Of a stretch of DNA of 64,000 bases, positions 12,045-22,772 are shown one piece after another (the first letter of the stretch is position 1; every line of letters begins with the position of its first letter). The translations under genes were made by a program, and so were the position numbers. The DNA lies in assembly GCA_024734495.1 (NCBI GenBank), contig JALMQS010000055.1, forward strand, positions 8,055,386-8,119,385, given 5' to 3'. This stretch comes from Forficula auricularia. Taxonomy: Eukaryota; Arthropoda; Insecta; Dermaptera; Forficulidae. The notes beneath the pieces were generated by a model. That model made no database searches. It had not been told where the DNA came from and worked only from the letters and a program-made list of their open reading frames with translations.

Positions 12045-12790
12045 TTGAATTTAATCAAGAGAAATCAATGGGGTGGATCACCTTTGTTTGATACTTATAA
12101 ACATATACATATAGGTATAATAATAACCGGAGGATGCGGAGCATTAGCTGATAACGAGTACACAAGACGACACAATCAAGTAAAAAAAATTATCCATCGG
12201 GTGCATTATCTTAAAAGAGAACTTATCCAAGACCCAGATTACAGGTACGCCCCTCGATCTGTCTTAGAAAACAATGGCTTAATTCTGTATTGGGACCGAC
12301 CAGTGTTAACAGGTAGGTCAATAATTGATCATAATAGACCCGATATATTTAATAGACAATTGTGAGAAAGGGACTATTATCGTTGACATTACGCTCCCAC
12401 TAAGGTATAACCTAGCAAAAGCAGAGCGTAAAAAGATCAAATACTAAATAAAACCTTGCATTCGAACTGAAGTGACTGTGGAAGCTCAACGAGGTGAAAA
12501 TTATACCAATTGTAATGTCTGTGAAGGGAGTGTGCAGCTATAATTGAAAAAGAAGATCAGATCGCAAGGGATATCAGACGAAATAACACCTCTCGTCCAA
12601 AAGGCTGTCGTTTTACAGACTTGCTACATAGTAATAAGGTTTCTAACGATGAAATGAATTGAAATAAAATATGAACAACTGTGAGCGTCGGAGCCAAACC
12701 CCATAAGAACAGCAGGGGTAGGTTAAAGTTTACCAGCACTTGTGTTGAGTAAGTATCACAACTCAAATAATAATAATAATAATAATTAAA
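12045..12790 (+). pseudogene. LINE 3' fragment: C-terminal ORF remnant and AAT tail
   Basis: An open frame from 12045 to 12365 encodes a stretch containing EYTRRHNQVKK, LILYWDRPVLT and NRPDIFN. I recognise this pattern from the C-terminal region downstream of the reverse transcriptase in some animal non-LTR retrotransposons. In shifted frames to about 12630 the same region continues (IDITLPLRYNLAKAE, then LVQKAVVLQTC). The end at 12765-12788 is an AAT repeat, a typical LINE tail. The reverse transcriptase itself is missing, so this is a 5'-truncated dead copy. The first 20 or so codons of the frame probably derive from an adjacent PLE repeat (AATCAATGGGGTGG). The clade is not assigned. Confidence 0.6.
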
Positions 12791-12837
12791 TTGAAAGTTT
12801 CTTTTTGCCGAGAATAGCAGAATTTTTATTGTCTCCT
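12790..12837 (-). repeat. Fragment of PLE-type terminus (CTCGGCAA end)
   Basis: TTTTTGCCGAGAATAGCAGA followed by TTTTTATTGTCTCC matches the terminus seen at 2160-2200 and 17740-17780, in reverse orientation. Confidence 0.5.
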
Positions 12838-13466
12838 AAAGTAATAATAATAATAATTCAAAAACATATGGAGTAAAAGGGGTATTCTAGGAAAGCCAAG
12901 ATGAAGCAAAAACTAATACTGTAATACATCAAGATGATATCCAGCTTAACTTTTTATAAATTTCATTGCCATGAAATTGACAATTTTTTAGTTGTCGTTA
13001 TTACAAACAGAAAGATGAATTTTTGGACTTCTCTTGAGTTTTGGGGACCATACTACTCGAATTTTTGCTGAAAACTGGTACTATACCTATGAAAGCTAAC
13101 ACATAATTTTATTAAAGTTTGAAAATTAGATCTTGTTGGAATTAGTAAGCTATGAAAATATATCAAGAAGCAATTTCATAGTAGTAATATTTTGATAGGG
13201 TGAACGACTTTTTACAGACAGACAATAAAGACAGAAAAAAACATGATTGAAAATGATTTTTCTTCAAGCTTGTTTTTTATACTAACATAAACAAAACGTT
13301 CTTGAAACCTTCAGCTTCAGAAAAATATTTACAAAATTATAAAAAATCTTCATAATTCGTATAGATAATTCAAATTAATAATGAATAAGCGTCATTTCAG
13401 CCATTTGTTATGACCAAATAATATTTGACTTGTGATTTTTTAAAATAAATATATTGTTCTCTAGTG

Positions 13467-13749
13467 TAGTGATCTTAAAAGTGGAGTACATATACACCGA
13501 GGGGTATGCGGAAAATTCTAGGGGGTACGCCACATTTCTCTTCAAAATACTTTATGTCCTCTTGTAATTTATCAATTGCATGTATATATATTGTTTCATT
13601 TAAAATAAATAAATAAATAACTTGATTTTCTATATTTTTTCCGTTGATTTCCTAAAAAAAATCATTTTTAATACACGCACACACACGGAGGTACAATTTA
13701 TGATTATTTTCGCCATGGGGTACGAGATCGAAAAGTTTGGATATTACTG
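13467..13749. mobile_element. hAT-like MITE with perfect 8-bp duplication
   Basis: The exact repeat CTCTAGTG flanks a 283-bp insert whose ends read TAGTGATCTTAAAAG and, in complement, CAGTAATATCCAAAC. Inner terminal similarity includes GGGGTAC blocks. It is non-coding. Confidence 0.65.
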
Positions 13750-13757
13750 CTCTAGTG

Positions 13758-14761
13758 TGTCCTTCTATTCCAATAAACAAAAACCTCGATTTTTAAAAAA
13801 ATCAGACTTGCGAGGCTATGAGCGAAAAATAAAAAAATAAAATAAAAATATTGAGTGGTACCGAGTAATGAAAAAATATAATATTTCATGTAAGTTTTCA
13901 AGCTTTAATGATATAGTATTTGATGATAATGACAAAAGAAAACGAAGCAACCATTAGACTAGGAAATAATTGCACAAAGTGTCCTGGGCAATTTATCAAA
14001 TATTATGGGATTATGGCTATATTATAAACTTATTTTTTATATGACTGTATAGTAAGTGTGTTAATCCAACGATTCTATAATTTATATTCTAAATAACATC
14101 TTAAATGTCTTAACCTGCATCAGCTAGTCATATTTCATTGAATTTTTTCTTTCTCTATTTCAATCTAAGTGTGTAATAATTTAACAAGAAGATGCAGGTA
14201 AAAAAGTAGAACTATCAGTAAGTATATGTTGTTGCCTGGTTTCTATTTTGATTGAGTTATTATAATTAAATTACACTCGTGATTAATGCACTTGTGGCTG
14301 GAGTGCTTATTTATTTATTTGTAGAAATAAACTACATTCCGAACTTTATAGAATATGTTTTTTTTCTTAATTCAGGCTTGTTATATTAATCTTCTTGTAG
14401 GATTATATATTAACACATGATTAATTTATTATTATTAACAAAGAAATTGATGTTAAAGTAACTGGCCAGTTAGTTTATTGCTGCTATTTAGTGGTTTTCA
14501 ACAAACTTTGCTTGTTATCTAAAATATATAAATCTTACCAAGAGTTACAATTAATATTACTCCGTAAGTGAGAAAGGCTTCGAACCCTGCCTGCCGGGAT
14601 GACCTAGTATTGAATCCCCTCCAAATATATTTATTTATTTAATTTGAACTTAACAAATCCTTTAACATATTATGAAGCATACATATACATATTAAATTTC
14701 AAGAATACACGCACAAAATCAGACTAGATAACAGTAAAATCTATCTACCCAGCATCAGTCT
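13758..14761. other. Unassigned AT-rich stretch
   Basis: No gene was recognised. At about 14570-14620 a short GC-richer piece with CTTCGAACCC (a B box in complement) may be a SINE remnant. Confidence 0.35.
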
Positions 14762-15185
14762 CTAAAATAAATAAATAAATAAATCTTTATTATTCTACCT
14801 GCTTAGAGGCACAAGTCCTCGGTGGCTAGGTCAACAAAACATCAATACAAATTAACTACAGAAATTAATAAAACATCAATACAAATCAAATACAAGAAAT
14901 TAAGAGAACAATTGTTAACGTCAACGCCAATGAACACCACATTACATATTATGTTCATCATTCGGTTTAGGTGTGAAGCCATGATGTAGTTTGATCTTGG
15001 GCAATCCATGTAAAACATGTCTTGCGATCTCAAACTACGACATGGAACAATTATTTTTAGTTGGGATAGTAGGAAACTGCTATATATATGGCTAATTAAT
15101 AATTTATAAATAAGAGCCACATCAAAATAATCAGGTCTGCTATCAAGGTCAGGAAGGTTAAATTGAGTTTGAAAAGAGAGTATGT
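14762..15185 (-). pseudogene. LINE 3' end, CR1/Jockey-like C-terminus
   Basis: A 134-codon open frame (15246 to 14842) contains NLPDLDSRPDYFDVALIYKL, VPCRSLRSQDMFYMDCPRSN and NRMMNIICN. This matches the spacing of the region after the reverse transcriptase in CR1/Jockey-type LINEs, where a DL.FLYKLL block precedes an R-x-F...SNY...NRM block. The frame then runs into a 3' UTR ending in a TTTA repeat at 14765-14790. There is no reverse transcriptase core, so it is 5'-truncated. The first codons of the frame belong to a GC-rich hairpin at about 15190-15225 that resembles the Helitron 3' hairpin on the minus strand. Confidence 0.55.
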
Positions 15186-15369
15186 ATATAGTAGCTGCGA
15201 CGCCCGCCTTCGGCGTGGAGGCGTATAGTTGCGTCAAACCAGCCATAGATTCAGTCTAATTGATGATAATGAAAAAGCCTCAAAATGTGGTTAGAGGTCA
15301 TCGATTGTTTAATCTGTCACTAAATAATGGATGCAATAAAATAGTGTGTCTTCTGCTGGAAAAATAATT

Positions 15370-15602
15370 TTTTATTAAATGAATTTAACTTTAAAGGACT
15401 TCATAGATATTAGAGAAATATTTTTACATTGCATATCAGAGAGGTTCGTCCCCTTAGGAATCCCTTAAGGGTTTGGCTACTGGCCCGGCAAGCTTAGTTA
15501 GCGCTTGGGTTCGATTCCTAAGGGGACGAACCTCTCTGATATGCAATGTAAAAATATTCTCTAATATCTTTGAAGTCCTTTAAAGTTAAATTCATTTAAT
15601 AA
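15370..15602. repeat. Near-perfect hairpin with tRNA-like loop
   Basis: About 70 bp of one arm, including AAATATTTTTACATTGCATA, pairs with the complement near 15535-15602. The inner stem GAGGTTCGTCCCC pairs with GGGGACGAACCTC. The loop carries TTGGCTACTGGCCCGG (A-box-like) and GGGTTCGATTCC (B box) with tRNA-like spacing. A pol III promoter inside a long perfect hairpin is unusual. Confidence 0.6.
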
Positions 15603-15684
15603 TATTATATACTGGGTTGATTTTTGAAATAATTTCCATCTTTTTTCAAAAAAGACACCCAAAAGGATACTTAAAACTTTGTTT

Positions 15685-17620
15685 TCATCATCATCATTGA
15701 GTATACAGTCCTAAGACTGGTTTGATGCAACAATCCGTCTCCACTCGACTCTGTCCCCCGCCAGCTGTTTAACCTCTCTAAATGTCTGGCATCCCATATC
15801 CCCAATTATTTGGTTGAAATATTCTAATCTGGGTCTTCCCCTTCCCCTTTTCTTTCCCACCTCCCCTCCAAGATATCCCTAAGCAGTCCCCCATGTCTCA
15901 GTGTGTGCCCCATCATCTGACCTCTTCTCTTCTTCAGACTCTTCCACAAGGTTCTTTCTTTCTCCGATTCTTCCAAGAACTTCTTCATTTGTAATTTTAT
16001 CCATCCATTTGATATTCATCATTCTTCTGTAGCACCACATTTCGAAAGCCTCCAATCTCTTTCTCTCCGCTTTTCCAATTGTCCAGGTTTCACACCCGTA
16101 CATGGCTATGCTCCATACATATGTCTTCAATAGCAACTTCCTGTTTGCTAAGCTGATTGAGGAGGAGCATAGTAGTTTATGTTTTGAATTAAACCCCACT
16201 TTTGCTTGGGCAATTCTTGATTTAATTTCGTTTTTGCTCCTCCCATCCCATGTTATTTTACTTCCTAGGTAGCGGAATTCCTTAACTCCTTCTAGGTTTT
16301 CTTGGTTAATTTTGATGCATTCCTGTCTCGTTTGTTCTTTTTTTGTACATACTAGGACCTTGGTTTTATTCTTGTTTATTTTCATTTTGATTTCTTCTAT
16401 TAGGATTTGGTTAATTCCATTCAAGGCGTCCTCTAATTCTTTTTTATTGCTTCCTAGAAGGGCAATGTCATCGGCAAATCTTAACATAGCGATCTTTTGA
16501 CCTTGGATTTCTATACCTGTATCAATTTTGTCTTTGAATTCTTTAATCGCTTCTTCTATGTATAAGTTGAAAATCATGGGTGACAGCACACATCCTTGTC
16601 TTACACCTTTTTTATTTTGGCTTCTCTGTGTTCATCACCAATATTTATAATTGCCGTCTGGTTTTGATATAGATTGTAGATTAGTCTTCTCTCTGAATTT
16701 TATTCCCGCCTGTTTTAATATTTTAAACATAATTTCCCAATTGACATTATCGAATGCTTTTTCTAGGTCTATGAATCCGATGTAGACAGATTCTTCCCTG
16801 ATAAAAGCCCTTTCTATTATTAGTCTAAGAGAGAGAATTGCTTCTCGGGTGCCTCTGTTTCTTCTAAAGCCGAACTGGTCTTCCCCCAGATTTTCTTCAA
16901 CTCTTTGTTCTATTCTTCTCTGGATTATTTTGGTTAGGATTTTGGAGGCATGTGAGGTTAGGCTAATGGTCCTGAAATTTTCACATTTATCCGCGCCTGT
17001 CTTTTGGGAAGTGTGACTATTTTGTTTTTTTGGAAATCTTTTGGGATGATTCCCAATTTATAGATTTTGCTAATTAGTTCAAAGAGTTTGTCAAGTGCCT
17101 TTTCCCCAGAGTTCTTTAGGATTTCAGCTTGTATATTGTCTATTCCGGGTGCTCTATTATTTTTTAGTTCCTTCAAAGCTGTCTCGAATTCTGACCTGAG
17201 TATGGGGTCTCCTAATTCGTTTTCGTCCACAGATTCTTCTTCTTCTATTGGGTTCATTGTTTTTTCTTCTCCATAGAGTTCTTCTAGGTGTTCCTTCCAT
17301 CTATTTGCCTGTTCGTTTTCGTTTAGAATAATGTGGCCTCCTTTATCTCTTATGTTCTTGCTTTTTGGCTTGTCTTCTTGAAAATTTCTTTTTATTGCCC
17401 TATAGGCTACATCAACTTTTCCCAATACTAGATTTTCGTTGACTTCTTTACATTTTTCTTGAATCATTTTTTCTTTTGCTTTTCTACATTCTCTTATAAC
17501 TTTCCATCTTAATTTTTTATATGTTTCTTTCCCTTCTTCGTCTTTTCTGTTCTTAAATTTTCTTCGTTCGTCCATCAGTTGCAGTATTTCGTATTTCACT
17601 ATAATTTTTTATGTATTTCA
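15685..17620 (-). pseudogene. RTE-type LINE, 5'-truncated, reverse transcriptase region
   Basis: Read on the minus strand, about 1.9 kb encodes a non-LTR reverse transcriptase in broken frames. The order is: a basic N-terminal segment (from 17599); NNRAPGIDNIQAEIL; LTSHASKILTKIIQRRIEQR and DQFGFRRNRGTREAI (shifted frame, about 16850-16960); FIDLEKAFDNVNW; GCVLSPMIFNLYI; and the catalytic FADD at about 16467-16478. After these come the RTE-like tail YGCETWTIGKAERKRLEAF and EMWCYRRMMNIKW, and a final KGRPRLEYF block near 15850. Frameshifts fall near 17005 and 16600. No endonuclease domain precedes it, so the copy is 5'-truncated. The 3' end is an ATGATGATGATG tail at 15686-15698. It cannot encode a working protein. 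Confidence 0.85.
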
Positions 17621-17648
17621 TACATCAATTCCTGTTAATCAATTGTAA

Positions 17649-17691
17649 TAGACTGATGAAGAAAGCAAAGTCCTCGAAACAACAGTCTCTT
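17649..17691 (+). ncRNA. Decayed hammerhead, ACTATAGT type
   Basis: Core CTGATGA and GAAAC are intact. Stem II (GAAAG against CCTC) no longer pairs fully, and stem III reads ACAACAGT. Confidence 0.5.
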
Positions 17692-17834
17692 TATAAATAA
17701 ATAAAATACTTATTTTTCCAGCAGAAGACACACTCTTTTATTGTCGCCTTTAATTTATAAAAATTCTGCTACTCTCGGCAATTTTTTTTTAATTTAATGT
17801 CACTAAATAAATTATTCGATGATAAGATTGAAGT

Positions 17835-17990
17835 AATTTTTAGAGACGGGCTGATAAGTGAATTGAGTGGATATTGATGAGGCAGTCCAAAATTCAAAAA
17901 AATAAGATAATTTATACTATCTTTTTATTCATAAACCGAGGTTTCGGGGGCTTGTTCCCTCCTTCTTCAGGGTCAGTAATCAATTAAAAT
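17835..17990. mobile_element. Half hairpin, ATTGATGAGGCAGT family
   Basis: GAGTGGATATTGATGAGGCA and the following 60 bp match both arms of the full palindrome at 20465-20810. Here only the left half survives, ending at the hammerhead. Confidence 0.55.
17931..17976 (-). ncRNA. Hammerhead ribozyme, ACGT type, slightly decayed
   Basis: Core CTGAAGA plus A is followed by GGAGG against CCCCC (one mismatch), then GAAA. Stem III reads ACCT instead of ACGT, and the cleavage base is C. Stem I GACC pairs with GGTT. Confidence 0.62.
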
Positions 17991-18232
17991 GGAATTTGGC
18001 CATAATTAAGACCATCACAAATGTTTTAATCGGATAAGATTTTGTCTTGCCGAGTGTAGTAGAGTTGTTGATTCATAAGGGGAAATCAATGAGGTTGTCC
18101 TTTGTATGATGCAAATAAACATATATATAGTTTTTTTATTTTTGTTTTGTTCTTTGTTTTTGAGGGAGAATGGTGTAAGTTGTTGGTGAAACATATTCGG
18201 CAAATAAAGTAAATCTTCAGGAGTTCACAAAG

Positions 18233-18279
18233 GACACTCCTGAAGATGGAATTATACTCCGAAATATATATAGAGTCGT
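18233..18279 (+). ncRNA. Hammerhead ribozyme, ATATATAT stem III, intact
   Basis: Core CTGAAGA plus T is followed by stem II GGA/TCC with loop ATTATAC, then GAAA. Stem III is ATATATAT and the cleavage base is A. Stem I ACTC pairs with GAGT. A truncated opposite-strand core (TCTTCAGG) lies 20 bp upstream. Confidence 0.75.
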
Positions 18280-18607
18280 TCTAAACAAGTCATCTGACCT
18301 TTTATTTATGTGAAACCTACCTAGTATTTTATATTTTAAAATTTTCAAAAATTTCTACTTTAAACATATATATTATAACAAACAAATATGTATATGCATA
18401 ATTTATTTGATAGAAACTATAGTTTCGAAGGTCTGACATTCAACATTTGTATTTTTAATTAGAAATATTTTATATTTTATTTCTCATGGGTTCAATTACA
18501 CGATTGGATATATGGTCGTTATGCGGCCATAAGAACAAAAATGAATTTATCCATATCAAATCGGGTAATTGAGCCCATGATGGATAAAAAATATTTATAA
18601 TTAGAAA

Positions 18608-18644
18608 AGTCTAATGATGAGGGTCAATCCTTCGAAACTGTAGG
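18608..18644 (+). ncRNA. Decayed hammerhead, ACTATAGT type
   Basis: The core reads CTAATGA, stem II GAGG/CCTTC is partly paired, GAAAC is intact, and stem III is ACTGTAGG. Confidence 0.45.
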
Positions 18645-18982
18645 ATTTACCAAATAAATTATTTTCTTTTCTTTTATAGGGCCTCCACATCTCCCCTTAT
18701 AGCCCTCCGATCTTCCCACACCAGATGAGAAATTATATATGTGTTATTTGTATCAACCAGAGGACAACCTCATTGATTTCTCGTTATGGTAACTCCAACA
18801 CCTAGTTAACTATTCGGATCGATTTCATTAACTTAAAATAGCCCATCCTGTTCGATTAACGTCTTTTAATTTGTTCTTTCTTAATAAATTTCGGTGATCG
18901 ATGTTTTACCGCTCCTGTCTGTTTGTCCTTGGATAACTCATCGTTTCCAAATTAAAAAAATGAACCTTTGTAATTAATTTTT

Positions 18983-19009
18983 ACTCTCTCTCTCTCTCTT
19001 TCTCTTTCT
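18983..19009. repeat. CT microsatellite
   Basis: This is a short (CT)n tract followed by pyrimidine-rich sequence. Confidence 0.8.
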
Positions 19010-19477
19010 ACTTCTTTATATACCACCGATATCGAAGCTGCAAGTTGTTGATATGGCCGATAAGAGAAAGCTGATAGTGGAGGACGGGCAGGGTGGCCTG
19101 TCACGAACTTTCCAACGATTAAAGGTTAATTATCACCTCCATAAGATAAAGAATATATATAGGTCCGCTTTATATATATTCTCTTTATCTTCTTATATTT
19201 AATGATTGAAAAAAAAAATTATTAAAAGAAATAATACGATTAAATATTTAATTGAATGAGAAATCGAGACACGTTTTCATTTAAAAATTTTACGTCTTAG
19301 AATTTTTAATAAAGATCAAAATCACTTTTCACTAAGAACTATTTTTTCTGTATATAATTAAAATCTTCATCAGTCCTAAGACTAAGAAAAGATTTTGTTT
19401 TGCCGAGAGTAGCAGAGTTGTTGAATCATAAACAGAAACAAAGAGGTTGTTCTCTGCTTGATGCAAATAAATAATTA

Positions 19478-19932
19478 TACAAGGTATTTCAGGCGTAATA
19501 ATAAATATTTTAGGAGGTGGTAGTATAGACGAATTGCGACGAAATGCGATATAACATGTGTCCAATTTTTATTGAGTACATAGATACAGCTGAGTTCAAT
19601 GCATTTTCGTTTCGTGTCTTGGTACACCGGTTGCTTTGGGCGTATTTATCGAATGTCAGCAGTAGAGTATTGATGTTCAAGTTGTGAAGTTGTGCTTTAG
19701 TTTACATTTAAGTTTTCTTTGTCATTTGTTGGCCAAGTCTACTGTGCTCTAGGGTGTAAATATGCCGCACGTATTTACACATGCTGAGTATGCCAATATT
19801 GGGTTACATACTAACTGCTGTATCTCTGTACTCAATAAAAATTGGACATATGTTATATGGCATTTTTTTATTGCAATTCGTCTATACTACTATCTCCTAA
19901 AATATTTACTATTCCTCCTGAAACACCCTGTA
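19478..19932. mobile_element. TIR element, ACAGGGTGTTTCAGG-type ends
   Basis: The left end ACAAGGTATTTCAGG and right end CCTGAAACACCCTGT are inverted. Pairing extends inward (AATATTTTAGGAG, TAGTATAGACGAATTGC, GTCCAATTTTTATTGAGTAC) for more than 100 bp per side. TATA flanks both sides. It is non-coding, and the superfamily is not assigned. Confidence 0.65.
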
Positions 19933-19972
19933 TATTAAATATAAATATTTACATAGGTATATAATTTATTTG

Positions 19973-20015
19973 TTTGAGACTATAGTGTCGTAGGTTTGGC
20001 CTTATCATCAGTCTT
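19973..20015 (-). ncRNA. Decayed hammerhead, ACTATAGT type
   Basis: Core CTGATGA and ACTATAGT are intact. GAAAC has become GACAC and stem II is imperfect. Confidence 0.45.
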
Positions 20016-20464
20016 TTTAATTAGAAATATTTTATCTACTATTTCTCATGGGAACAATTACCGATTGGACATTGAAAATTTGTTGTCATAGCAAGCAAGC
20101 TAGACACATAAACGATTCTATAAAATCATTGAATTAAGTAGGTACGTTTAGGACTATCATATGTAATAAACTAGGCCTCAGGATTTAGTTACGTGTAAAC
20201 ATTTTCCAAAAGAGGCAAAAGCAAATAACAGCAAATAACTATATTCATCAAATTTATAATATCAACACGGCTGTTCTTGTTTGCTAAAAATGTTGATTTG
20301 ATGCTAATATGTTTCGTTTGTTTTATTTATGTAGTCTATTGAGTCGAATGTCAGGTTTTTATTTTTTAATTTGTATTTTATAAAATTTATCTCGAAACTT
20401 TTTCTTTTAAAATAAACGTTCTATCATAATATTTTGTAAAAATAAATCAATTTAAAATAGATAT

Positions 20465-20810
20465 ATTTTTTTGAGTGGATATTGATGAGGCAGTTCAAAA
20501 TTCAATAAAAGAAGATAATTTAAACTATCTTTTTATTTATAAACCGAAGTTTCGGAGGCTTATTCTGCTGAGAATGATATACGATATGTTATTGTTACTG
20601 CCACGGAGAGAGGAGACTGGATAATGTCCCATTGGATTTCCTTTGCTGAGCTTTCAAAATCCTGAAGAAGGAGGGAATAAGTCTCCGGAACGTTGGTTTA
20701 TGAATAAAAAGATTATTTAAATTATCTTCTTTTTTTGAATTTTGGATGCCTCATCAATATCCACTCAATTCACTTATCAGTCCGTCTCCAAAAATTACTT
20801 CAATCTTATA
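20465..20810. mobile_element. HHR palindrome, ATTGATGAGGCAGT family
   Basis: The left arm GAGTGGATATTGATGAGGCA through CTATCTTTTTATTTATAAACC is mirrored at about 20695-20775. The right arm has a near-complete hammerhead. The left arm keeps only the 3' half of one. Confidence 0.65.
20655..20700 (+). ncRNA. Hammerhead, ACGT type, one core change
   Basis: Core CTGAAGA plus A, stem II GGAG/CTCC, stem III ACGT and cleavage base T are present. The conserved GAAA reads GGAA, which should impair catalysis. Confidence 0.55.
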
Positions 20811-21198
20811 TATTTTATATTTTCACTTGATCCCGAGGGGAAGGGGGGGGAGAAGCAAATACTCTCTTCTTCTGTGAAGAGGGTGCAGGGATAGAAAAAA
20901 TTAATTCAGTCAGTACCATTTTAAATAAAAAATGTAAATAAAATTTTACTAATTTAAATTTTACTAAATTAATTTACATTTAAAATATTGTAAGGGAAGA
21001 AAAATTGTCTCTATCCAAAGATCATTAGAAGGAAGCATTTTGAAAATTTATCCCCTTTAACTAAAAACTAGGCTTATCACACGTCCCGGTTTGAATGTAT
21101 AGACTCATCGTTTCGTTATATTTTCATATGTCCCGTTTATTTAGAAAAAACTAAAATGTGTCAACCTCAAAAAATGGCAATTAGTCAAGACGAAAACA
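20811..21198. other. Unassigned AT-rich stretch
   Basis: A short A/T-rich palindrome lies at about 20920-20990. Nothing else was recognised. Confidence 0.4.
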
Positions 21199-21457
21199 TT
21201 AATTGTGCCCATAATTATGAAAGTGGACTAAGTCAAAAAAATTAAAAAATTAGTTTTTTCATATTTTGTGTTCCATCCATTTAAAAAGTACAGTAATAAG
21301 ATGTCGGTTTTGAAAAATCGCATAAAATTGAACCGTTAAGTGGATTTCTAGTTGTCTCATTATTCAGAATTCGAATCTTGTTTATTTTATAAAACTTTAA
21401 ATTTCTCGAAACTAACAATCAATGACTTAGACCACTTTCATAATTATGGGCACAATT
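21199..21457. mobile_element. MITE, TTGTGCCCATAATTATG ends
   Basis: TTGTGCCCATAATTATGAAA at about 21203 and its complement near 21432-21456 are perfect inverted ends of more than 24 bp, extended by CTAAGTC/GACTTAG. The element is 260 bp and non-coding. Confidence 0.65.
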
Positions 21458-22460
21458 GTGAACTAGATTTTAGTAAATTTTTCAACGCGATTAAAAATAA
21501 CAAGAATTTTTAAAGTAAGTACAAGATAGTGTTACGATTTAATAACTTTTTAATAATAAGTTATATTCAGTTAAAAATATTAAAAATTACTAGATAAATG
21601 TTGTTTTTTGTTAATCACTCCATTACTTAACTTTTGAATCATAAGTACTTAGCTGAATGTACTTAGCTCTTTCTAAAATCGCATTGAAGGCACTCACTTT
21701 TTCTTTCGAGTAAACTCTAAAAATTCCCCCAGTTTCGGAAAATAATATAATGACAACCTACCTATAACCAGTGTTTTTCATACACTACAAAATTAATTAA
21801 ATTTTTGCGACACATTAGAAATTTCAGGAAAAAAATAACAAATTTTAGAAAAAAAGTCTTTGAATTGTGAAAATAAAATCTGAATAATTTTGTTGTTGTT
21901 TTGTTATTTACTTGGATTGTTATTTTTAAGCGGTTCTATGTGATGACCTGTTGGGTGGATTGGTAAACATGAACCCCTCTAAGGATATAGAGCCCTATGA
22001 ATAAATGATCGCAGCGAATGACCCTTCCAGGCTTTAACCTCTGACCGCTGCCAGGGGAAATTGGGATCAATAAAATAGGCCAGTGTCATCAAAAGTGTAG
22101 AAACAATTGATCTGAACTTCTTCAAAAGAATTTTGAGAAATATATAAGTATGATTTCAAATTAATATAGCAGAATTTTCTTCACTCATTAAAACTATCAG
22201 AATTGATTGTTAGGAGAGTGGGTTTTTACCAAAAGGAAAATTACAGTTGATATCAACTAAATATGCAATTTCGAAAAGGGTACACTCGCATATTTTGAAA
22301 AATACATTTTTTCATATAAATGTAATCTAAAAGCTTCCCTGCACTTACTATGCTCGAAAAAGGCACAACTCTAGTATTAATTATACTGCCCCCTTAATAT
22401 AACTCAAAAATATTTTTTTTTAATTTTACACTACCTACTTTAGAAAATAATTAGTTTTTT
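21458..22460. other. Unassigned stretch
   Basis: No gene was recognised. A GC-richer block at about 21950-22080 (AACCTCTGACCGCTGCCAG) is unidentified. Confidence 0.4.
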
Positions 22461-22602
22461 TTTGGAACGAAATTTTCTCTGGAGAGAGACGGACTGGTAG
22501 AAATTTTAATTGAATGTAATGGAAGGCATGCAGGTAGTGAGGAAAGAAAAATTAACACATATAAAATAAAAGTGTAATTTATTGGAATCCTTCCTCCTTT
22601 CC

Positions 22603-22654
22603 TTTCAAACCGACGTTTCGGAGGATTTTTCCCTCCTTCTTCAGTGTTTCAAAG
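22603..22654 (-). ncRNA. Hammerhead ribozyme, ACGT type, intact core
   Basis: Core CTGAAGA plus A is followed by stem II GGAGG/CCTCC with loop GAAAAAT, then GAAA. Stem III is ACGT and the cleavage triplet is GTC. Stem I pairs AAAC with GTTT, with one mismatch next to the core. Confidence 0.8.
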
Positions 22655-22720
22655 GGTCAATGAATGAACACTACTGTGGAGAGAAGAAGGAAACATTTTA
22701 TTTGTTTCATTTATTGACCC

Positions 22721-22772
22721 TTTGAAACCTTGAAGAAGGAGGGAAAATCCTCCGAAACGTCGGTTTGAAAGG
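22721..22772 (+). ncRNA. Hammerhead, ACGT type, one core change
   Basis: This is the mirror of the copy at 22603-22654. Stem II GGAGG/CCTCC, GAAA, ACGT, cleavage C and stem I GAAACC/GGTTT are perfect. The first core base is T (TTGAAGA), which should reduce activity. Confidence 0.65.

Larger units (their letters stand above)
15335..17798. mobile_element. PLE-type hairpin split by tRNA-like foldback and LINE
   Basis: The left end TAGTGTGTCTTCTGCTGG (15343) and the complementary right end at about 17711-17735, followed by CTGCTACTCTCGGCA, are the arms of the subfamily at 2800-3012. The 2.3 kb between them is a tRNA-like foldback (15370-15602), a truncated RTE LINE (15685-17620) and the residual hammerhead half. 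Confidence 0.6.
18030..18800. mobile_element. PLE-type palindrome, GATGCAAATAAAC subfamily, with nested unit
   Basis: The left end TCTTGCCGAGTGTAGTAGAG and AATCAATGAGGTTGTCC are mirrored by GAGGACAACCTCATTGATTT near 18761-18780. A second unit with GGTGTAAGTTGTTGGTGAAA (18166) and its own hammerhead is nested in the left arm. The remains of an ACTATAGT hammerhead occupy the left inner arm (about 18410-18445). Confidence 0.6.
19383..20105. mobile_element. PLE-type unit, GATGCAAATAAAC subfamily, single arm
   Basis: TTTTGCCGAGAGTAGCAGAG, then ACAAAGAGGTTGTTCTCTGC, GATGCAAATAAA and finally a hammerhead follow the usual unit order. The unit is interrupted by a TIR element at 19478-19932. The second arm is missing. 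Confidence 0.6.

Noticed and set aside
14842..15246. Host transmembrane protein of 134 residues
   Set aside because: The sequence fits the C-terminal block of CR1/Jockey-type LINEs and is followed by a TTTA-repeat tail.
19360..19385. Minus-strand CTGATGAAGATT as a hammerhead core
   Set aside because: No GAAA or stem III follows at a usable distance.
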